A DNA stretch of 64,000 nucleotides, taken from NCBI RefSeq assembly GCF_001293465.1, contig NZ_JSYZ01000003.1:478789-542788 (forward strand), given 5' to 3'. This DNA is from Pseudomonas asplenii. Lineage in GTDB: Bacteria > Pseudomonadota > Gammaproteobacteria > Pseudomonadales > Pseudomonadaceae. Shown here one piece after another: positions 59,603 to 64,000 of the stretch. The notes under the pieces are model-generated. The model had not been told where the DNA came from. It was given only the letters and a program-made list of their open reading frames with translations, and did not search any database. Position 1 is the stretch's first letter. Each line of letters starts with the position of its first letter. The translations under genes and the position numbers were made by a program.

Positions 59603-61732
59603 TTAGAAGGCCATGTCCACCTTGGTCCAGAAGGTCCGCCCCGGTTCGTTGATCGCCTGCGGGTCGTTGGCCGGGTAGCCGAAGCCGGCGTTACCCGCCA
59701 GGTTCAGGTGTTCGGCATAGGCCTTGTTGAACAGGTTGTCGACGCCCGTGCTGAGCTTCACGTGTTTGTTGAGGCGGTACGCGCCGTTGAGGGAGAACAC
59801 GCCGAAGCCGGCACTTTTGGAGAAATCCTTGCCGACCACGTTGCCTTTGTTCTGGTCGATGCGGTTCTGCGCCGCGACCACCCGCCACAAGGCGCCGGCA
59901 CTCCAGTCGTCCTCGCTGTAGGTCAGGCCGAAGCGGCTGTCGAGCGGCGGGATCTGCGGCAGGGCCTTGCCATCGCTGGTGTTCTTGCCCCAGGCATAGG
60001 CCAGGGTCGCGTCGGCCTTCCAGTTGGAGGTCAGTTGATAGGCCGCGCCGAGTTCGCCGCCCATGATCCGCGCATCGACGTTCTGTGCCTGGGAGGTCAT
60101 GCCCATCATGCCGGGCTGGTAGTCGAACAGGATGAAGTCGCGCACCTGGCCGATGTAGCCCGAGGCCCAGGCTTCCAGGTCGGCGGTCTTGTATTGCACG
60201 CCGAAGTCCAGTTGCGTGGTCTTCTCCGGCTTGATCGCGTCGAAGGCATTGAGCGACCCGCCCGGGCCGCTGTTGGGCGAGAACAGCTCCCAGTAGTCGG
60301 GGAAGCGTTCGGCGTGGCCGAGGCCGGCGTAGAACGTGGCCGGTGTTTCGGCCAGGTCGTGCTCGTAGCGGACGAAGCCGCTGGGCAGGGTGTCGGCGCG
60401 GGTGTCGTCGGCGGTCGGATTGGCCCGCGCGCTCATGCCGGAGCCGAGGGTCTGCCGCAAGTCCCGGGCCGAGGCGCGGTCCAGTCGTGCACCACTGATC
60501 AGGCGATCGCGCTCGGCGGCGTACCAGGTCAGCTCGCCGAACACACCGTAGTTGTGGAAATCGGCGTCCCTGGTCCGTGGCAGGTCCTTGTAGGTGCCGA
60601 TGCCCATGCTGCTGCGCTGGCGGTGCTCGTTGGTCTGGGCGTCGAGGCCGCCGATCAGTTGCCAGTCGGCCCAGTGCCAGGTGGCCTTGATCCGCGCGCC
60701 CAGGGTGCGGCGGTCGACGTTGGAGGCCATGGGGCCGGCCATCATCCCGGTGCCGGACGGCTGGCGCAGGGTGTAGTTGTCCATCACATGGTCGGCGTAG
60801 TTGTAGTAGACCTGGGCTTCGAGCTTGTCGAGCACGTCGCCGATGTTCGATTTCTCGAAGCGCAGGCCGAGGCTTTCGCGCTTGAACTGTGCGCCGTCCA
60901 TGCCGCGCCCGGCGTAGCGGGCCTCGCCGTCGCCCTTGCCGGCGGTGAGTTCCAGCAGGGTGTCGGCGTCCGGGGTCCAGCCGAGGGCGACGTCGCCGTT
61001 CCACTTGTCGTAGCGCGAGGGCACGGTGTCGTTGTGACCATCCTTGTAGTCATCGGCGTGGGCCTGGTTGCCGATCACCCGGATGTAGCCGAGCGGGCCG
61101 CCTGCGGCGGCATCCACCAGCTTGTCGAAACGGCCGTTGGAACCGGCGAGGACACTGGCGTTGATCCGGCTGCCGAGTTCGCCGAAGTGTTCCGGCTCGC
61201 GGTCGAACAGGATCGTCCCGGCGGAGGCGCCCGGGCCCCAGAGCACGGTTTGCGGGCCCTTGATCACGGTCAGCTTGTCGTAGGTTTCCGGCGAGATGTA
61301 GGAGGTCGGTGCATCCATCCGGCCCGGGCAGGCGCCGAGCATCATGCTGCCGTTGGTGAGGATGTTCAGGCGCGAGCCGAACATGCCGCGCAGCACCGGG
61401 TCGCCGTTGGTGCCGCCATTGCGCACCAGGGCGAAGCCGGGAATGGTCTTGAGGTAGTCGCCGCCATCGCTGGCCGGTACCGGCTGGCGCGGGTCCCTGG
61501 GGTTGGTGATGACCGTCAGCGGCGAGCTGGGCGCGACGGCGGTGATCACGGTCGGACTGATTTCCCGGGCGTGCTGGTCGTGGTCGTCTGCGGCATCGGC
61601 AGCGAACACCGTCGGTGCCAGCAGCGCTGCGCACATGAGAGCAGTGGCCTGGCGCAGGCTCAGGTGCAGCTCGTTCGGGACGAAAGGGTTTTTCGCCCGC
61701 GCAGCGCGCAGGCGAGTCTTTGCAGTGGACAT
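59603..61732 (-). CDS. oprC: TonB-dependent copper receptor OprC
   Basis: A 709-residue outer-membrane receptor. Signal peptide ending TVFAADA. The plug has the copper-binding C-x3-M at Cys135/Met139 (GACPGRMDAPT), and a barrel loop has H-x-M at His315/Met317 (YADHVMDNY). These correspond to the CxxxM-HxM copper site described for P. aeruginosa OprC. C-terminal TFWTKVDMAF. RBS GGAA six bases before the ATG. Part of a copper operon with PCuAC and DUF2946-like genes. Confidence 0.93.
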   Translation of the reverse strand: MSTAKTRLRAARAKNPFVPNELHLSLRQATALMCAALLAPTVFAADAADDHDQHAREISPTVITAVAPSSPLTVITNPRDPRQPVPASDGGDYLKTIPGFALVRNGGTNGDPVLRGMFGSRLNILTNGSMMLGACPGRMDAPTSYISPETYDKLTVIKGPQTVLWGPGASAGTILFDREPEHFGELGSRINASVLAGSNGRFDKLVDAAAGGPLGYIRVIGNQAHADDYKDGHNDTVPSRYDKWNGDVALGWTPDADTLLELTAGKGDGEARYAGRGMDGAQFKRESLGLRFEKSNIGDVLDKLEAQVYYNYADHVMDNYTLRQPSGTGMMAGPMASNVDRRTLGARIKATWHWADWQLIGGLDAQTNEHRQRSSMGIGTYKDLPRTRDADFHNYGVFGELTWYAAERDRLISGARLDRASARDLRQTLGSGMSARANPTADDTRADTLPSGFVRYEHDLAETPATFYAGLGHAERFPDYWELFSPNSGPGGSLNAFDAIKPEKTTQLDFGVQYKTADLEAWASGYIGQVRDFILFDYQPGMMGMTSQAQNVDARIMGGELGAAYQLTSNWKADATLAYAWGKNTSDGKALPQIPPLDSRFGLTYSEDDWSAGALWRVVAAQNRIDQNKGNVVGKDFSKSAGFGVFSLNGAYRLNKHVKLSTGVDNLFNKAYAEHLNLAGNAGFGYPANDPQAINEPGRTFWTKVDMAF

Positions 61733-61779
61733 AGGTGTTCCATCATTCAAGCGAATACAACACGGCCACCGCGCTGCGG

Positions 61780-62253
61780 TTACAGGGCGGTCAAGCCGGG
61801 TGAGAGAGAGCTCGTTACCTGATGGAAGGCTGGCGGCGCGCGGGTGCGGGCGCCGGGGAAGATGCTCTGCCGGGCATGTCCCAGACGGGTTCGGGAGTCG
61901 ACCGTGGGGACCGGTCGGGGGCCGTCGAGGGCGGCGAAGCTCAGGGTCTGCGGCAGTGCCGGGCAACTGAACAGCAGGCTGCAGTAGCCGCATTTTTCCC
62001 AGAGCGCATGGTGTTCGGCGCTATTGCCGTGGTGCTCGCTGGCGTCTTGCCCGGCCTGTGTGCCGTGGTGACCGGGCATGTCCATGGGCATTGCCATGTC
62101 CATGTTCATCGCCATCGACATGGCGTGCCGGTCCATCGGCATCGCCTGGGAAATCAGCGGACCGATGAAGATCATCAGCATGGCGAACAGGCTCAGCCAA
62201 CTGCCGCGTACCTGGGTGCGGGAGTGGCTGGAGCTGCTGCGGCGAGTGCGCAT
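61780..62253 (-). CDS. DUF2946-like Met/His-rich protein
   Basis: A 157-residue protein with one N-terminal hydrophobic helix (WLSLFAMLMIFIGPLISQA) followed by a striking Met/His segment (MSMAMNMDMAMPMDMPGHHG) and HHGNSAEHHALWEKCGYCSLL, where the C-x-x-C is the DUF2946 hallmark. Such composition suits Cu(I) binding in the periplasm. It lies 47 bases upstream of oprC in the copper operon. Start at ATG 62253; a TTG three codons earlier is unlikely. Confidence 0.82.
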   Translation of the reverse strand: MRTRRSSSSHSRTQVRGSWLSLFAMLMIFIGPLISQAMPMDRHAMSMAMNMDMAMPMDMPGHHGTQAGQDASEHHGNSAEHHALWEKCGYCSLLFSCPALPQTLSFAALDGPRPVPTVDSRTRLGHARQSIFPGARTRAPPAFHQVTSSLSPGLTAL

Positions 62254-62274
62254 GGCGTGCAACGGGGCCGAGGC

Positions 62275-62760
62275 TTACTGGGCGTGCATGTGCATCTTGT
62301 CCGGGGTCGCGGCAGGTGCCTGCTTCTGCACCGAGACCTCGACGGTGACAGCGCCGGCCTTCTCGAAGTGCAGGGTCAGCGGGAAATGCTGGCCGTCCTG
62401 CAGCAGGCTGCGGTCGCGCAGATCGAGCAGCATCACATGGTAGGCCATGGGCGCGAACCTGACCTCGCCCTTGGCGGGGATGGTCACGTCCGGCACCTGT
62501 TGCATCTTCATCAGGTTCGCCTGCATCACATGCTCGTGCAGTTCGGCCTTGCCGGCGATGGGGCTGTCGACGCCGGTCAGGCGGTCGGCCGTTGTCCCCT
62601 GGTTATGCAGCGTGAAATAGGCCGCGACCGTGGGCGCGTTGGGTGGCAGTTCCTGGGACCATGGGTGGTCGATCCGTAGGTCGCCAACGGTGAATTCGTG
62701 GGCATCGGCAAAACCGACGGGCAGCAGCAAGGCGGCCAGAAGCAGGGCATTCTTGAGCAT
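62275..62760 (-). CDS. Periplasmic copper chaperone PCu(A)C
   Basis: A 161-residue protein. Signal peptide MLKNALLLAALLLPVGFADA, then HEFTVGDLRIDHPWSQELPP and the Cu(I) motif H-M-x10-M-x21-H-x-M type (ELHEHVMQANLMKMQQVPD ... MAYHVML). A C-terminal Met/His tail (DKMHMHAQ) adds ligands. PCuAC proteins load copper into oxidases or buffer it. RBS GGAG seven bases before the ATG. Confidence 0.93.
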   Translation of the reverse strand: MLKNALLLAALLLPVGFADAHEFTVGDLRIDHPWSQELPPNAPTVAAYFTLHNQGTTADRLTGVDSPIAGKAELHEHVMQANLMKMQQVPDVTIPAKGEVRFAPMAYHVMLLDLRDRSLLQDGQHFPLTLHFEKAGAVTVEVSVQKQAPAATPDKMHMHAQ

Positions 62761-62807
62761 GGGAGTTCTCCATAACGATTCGAAACGCAAAGGGTTGCGA
62801 GTGTGAA

Positions 62808-63212
62808 TCAGGCCGCTGGAGAGGCTCGGGGATTGAGTGAGGGCCACTGTTGTCGCGGTGTCGGCGAGTCGACCGGGAGGGCCGCGTGCAGCGGGCCGCT
62901 TTCGGTCGGCGCAAGTGCCAGTTGCGGCACATGGCCGGGCAAGGCCACCAGTGGCGCGGAGCCGGAGCAGCACCAGCAATGCTGCATGTTGGAGTGGTCA
63001 TCGCCCGGGGGCGCTTTCTGCTCCAGCTTGCCGATGACGGTGGCAACCAGCTTGGTACCGCTGGCCGAGCAGAAACTGCCCCAGAGCAGCTGGTCGGTGG
63101 CGGAGCGATCCGCCGCTGGCGCCATGGCCCCGGAAATCGGCATGGCAAGCAGATTGAACAGCACTGCGAGGCAGGCGATCCAGGTAGCTGCGGCGAGCCG
63201 TTGTCGGGACAT
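62808..63212 (-). CDS. DUF2946-like protein with C-x-C-C motif
   Basis: A 134-residue protein. An N-terminal hydrophobic helix (ATWIACLAVLFNLLAMPISG) is followed by a periplasmic part with FCSASGTK and HCWCCSG (Cys-rich, preceded by DDHSNMQ). First gene of the copper operon: this gene, PCuAC, Met/His-rich DUF2946, oprC, PepSY. RBS GGAA eight bases upstream. I found no clear CopR or CueR box in the 160 bases upstream. Confidence 0.8.
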   Translation of the reverse strand: MSRQRLAAATWIACLAVLFNLLAMPISGAMAPAADRSATDQLLWGSFCSASGTKLVATVIGKLEQKAPPGDDHSNMQHCWCCSGSAPLVALPGHVPQLALAPTESGPLHAALPVDSPTPRQQWPSLNPRASPAA

Positions 63213-63374
63213 GGAAGGGTTTCCGTCGGATGTTTCAAACCGGTGGGTTATTTAGCCTGAACGTCCTGCATAAGTAAAAGCACGGGCTGCGGTGAAAGGT
63301 CGCAATACTATGTAGGCTGTTTGCCGCAGGCGCTCCGGGAAAGCGTAGCAGCCCTGACGGGATGGCGAAGTCGG

Positions 63375-63698
63375 TCAACTCAGCGGAACGCTATGCACCT
63401 CGATGTTGACGCCCAGTGTGGTACGTATGACGGCGAAGATCGCGGCCAGGTTGTCCATGCTGGGATTGCCATTGGCCGAAAGCATCCGGTGCAGGCTCTT
63501 GCTCGGTTTGTCGGTTTCCCGGGCGAGGCCTTCGAAACCCACCGTGGCGTTGACCAGGTCGCGCAGGATGACCCGGGCCATTTCCGGCTCGCCATTGAGA
63601 AACAGGCTGGCGGCCTCGTCGAGCAGTGCCTCGGCGAATGCCGGGTCGCGTTGCGCGCGCTCGGCGATGGTCTGTTTGAAGCTGCGGCTCAGCGCCAT
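63375..63698 (-). CDS. Antitoxin of a type II toxin-antitoxin module
   Basis: A 107-residue protein of the addiction-module antidote type. The C-terminal half is a helix-turn-helix (FEGLARETDKPSKSLHRMLSANGNPSMDNLAAIFAVIRTTLGV; recognition part KPSKSLHRML). It follows the toxin gene by 5 bases, the HigBA-like toxin-first order. It presumably neutralises the toxin and represses the operon. Confidence 0.88.
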   Translation of the reverse strand: MALSRSFKQTIAERAQRDPAFAEALLDEAASLFLNGEPEMARVILRDLVNATVGFEGLARETDKPSKSLHRMLSANGNPSMDNLAAIFAVIRTTLGVNIEVHSVPLS

Positions 63699-63703
63699 GG
63701 GAT

Positions 63704-64000
63704 TTACCTCGTTTGCGGTTCTATGCGTCTGCGACGTTTGTATTCTTCAACCAACTGCCTGGCTTGCTGGATGTCTCTTTTCTGAGTCGACTTGTCGCCG
63801 CCACCCAACAGGATGATCAGGCGCGTGCCTTCGCGTATCAGGTAGATCCGATAGCCAGGGCCCCAGTCGATGCGGTACTCCCCGAGGCCTTCGAACCATT
63901 TGATGTTCGAGGTGTTGCCCATCTCCAGTCGGAGCAGGGCGGTGGAAACCTTGGCGGCCGCTTGCACATCCAGTGAAGAGAACCAGCGCTCGAACGGGTT
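63704..64000 (-). CDS. RelE/HigB-like toxin, 5' end outside the window
   Basis: The frame is open to the window edge: upstream of the in-frame GTG at 63965-63967 come 11 more codons reading NPFERWFSSLD, which fits the start of phage-derived Gp49-like/RelE toxins. The remainder (KWFEGLGEYRIDWGPGYRIYL and ILLGGGDKSTQKRDIQQARQLVEEY) is the family core. So the gene is partial, 98 codons visible. Expected to be a translation-dependent mRNA endonuclease. Confidence 0.88.
   Translation of the reverse strand, partial: NPFERWFSSLDVQAAAKVSTALLRLEMGNTSNIKWFEGLGEYRIDWGPGYRIYLIREGTRLIILLGGGDKSTQKRDIQQARQLVEEYKRRRRIEPQTR

Noticed and set aside
59531..61822. 763-codon plus-strand frame opposite oprC
   Set aside because: Shadow of a clear TonB receptor; no start context and no family resemblance.

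Overview
The window is chromosomal DNA of a Pseudomonas, most likely of the P. fluorescens/P. putida side of the genus. I infer this from protein sequences remembered from that genus, from a gene order close to the P. aeruginosa PA4937-PA4864 neighbourhood (rnr-rlmB-rpsF-rpsR-rplI-dnaB-ygiQ-azu-nadE-pncB-liv-ure), from high GC, and from many intergenic REP/REPIN palindromes built on 'GTAGGAGC...GCTTGCCCGCG'. I see no transposase, integrase, phage structural gene or CRISPR array.

Layout. 1-450: two tandem tRNA-Leu genes on the minus strand, the left one cut by the window edge. 615-7819: housekeeping block rnr, rlmB, rpsF, rpsR, a conserved membrane protein, rplI, dnaB. 7963-13205: radical SAM protein YgiQ, an overlapping pair of uncharacterised genes, azurin with an ANR/FNR-type box, and a hypothetical protein. 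13390-15453: NAD salvage (nadE, pncB). 15699-19622: lysine/pipecolate catabolism (LysR regulator, amaB, amaA). 19656-25088: a sigma-54 promoter with a complex upstream region driving a branched-chain amino acid ABC transporter (livKHMGF). 25089-25824: a gene-free stretch rich in DnaA-box-like motifs. 25825-42603: SDR oxidoreductase, AGE-family epimerase, urease accessory operon ureEFGJ with its own sigma-54 promoter, a DesT-like regulator, a tandem-repeat secreted protein, AsmA-like protein, ferritin-like protein, P. fragi-type lipase, EamA transporter with a divergent AraC regulator, PsiF-like protein, AI-2E family permease, an Hsp70-like ATPase and cbpA/cbpM.

42757-52789: one long minus-strand run, urtABCDE-ureD-ureA-pitA-GNAT-ureB-ureC, headed by a sigma-54 promoter and NtrC-like sites upstream of urtA. 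Together with ureEFGJ this gives urea capture, uptake and nickel-dependent hydrolysis to ammonia. Three sigma-54 promoters (liv, ureE, urtA) make the centre of the window a nitrogen-scavenging region.

53078-63212: metal region, all on the minus strand. A TonB receptor/ABC transporter operon preceded by a perfect 23-bp palindrome of Zur-box type (zinc) adjoins a copper operon (DUF2946-like, PCuAC chaperone, Met/His-rich DUF2946-like, OprC receptor, PepSY membrane protein). The window ends in a type II toxin-antitoxin module whose toxin gene runs off the right edge.
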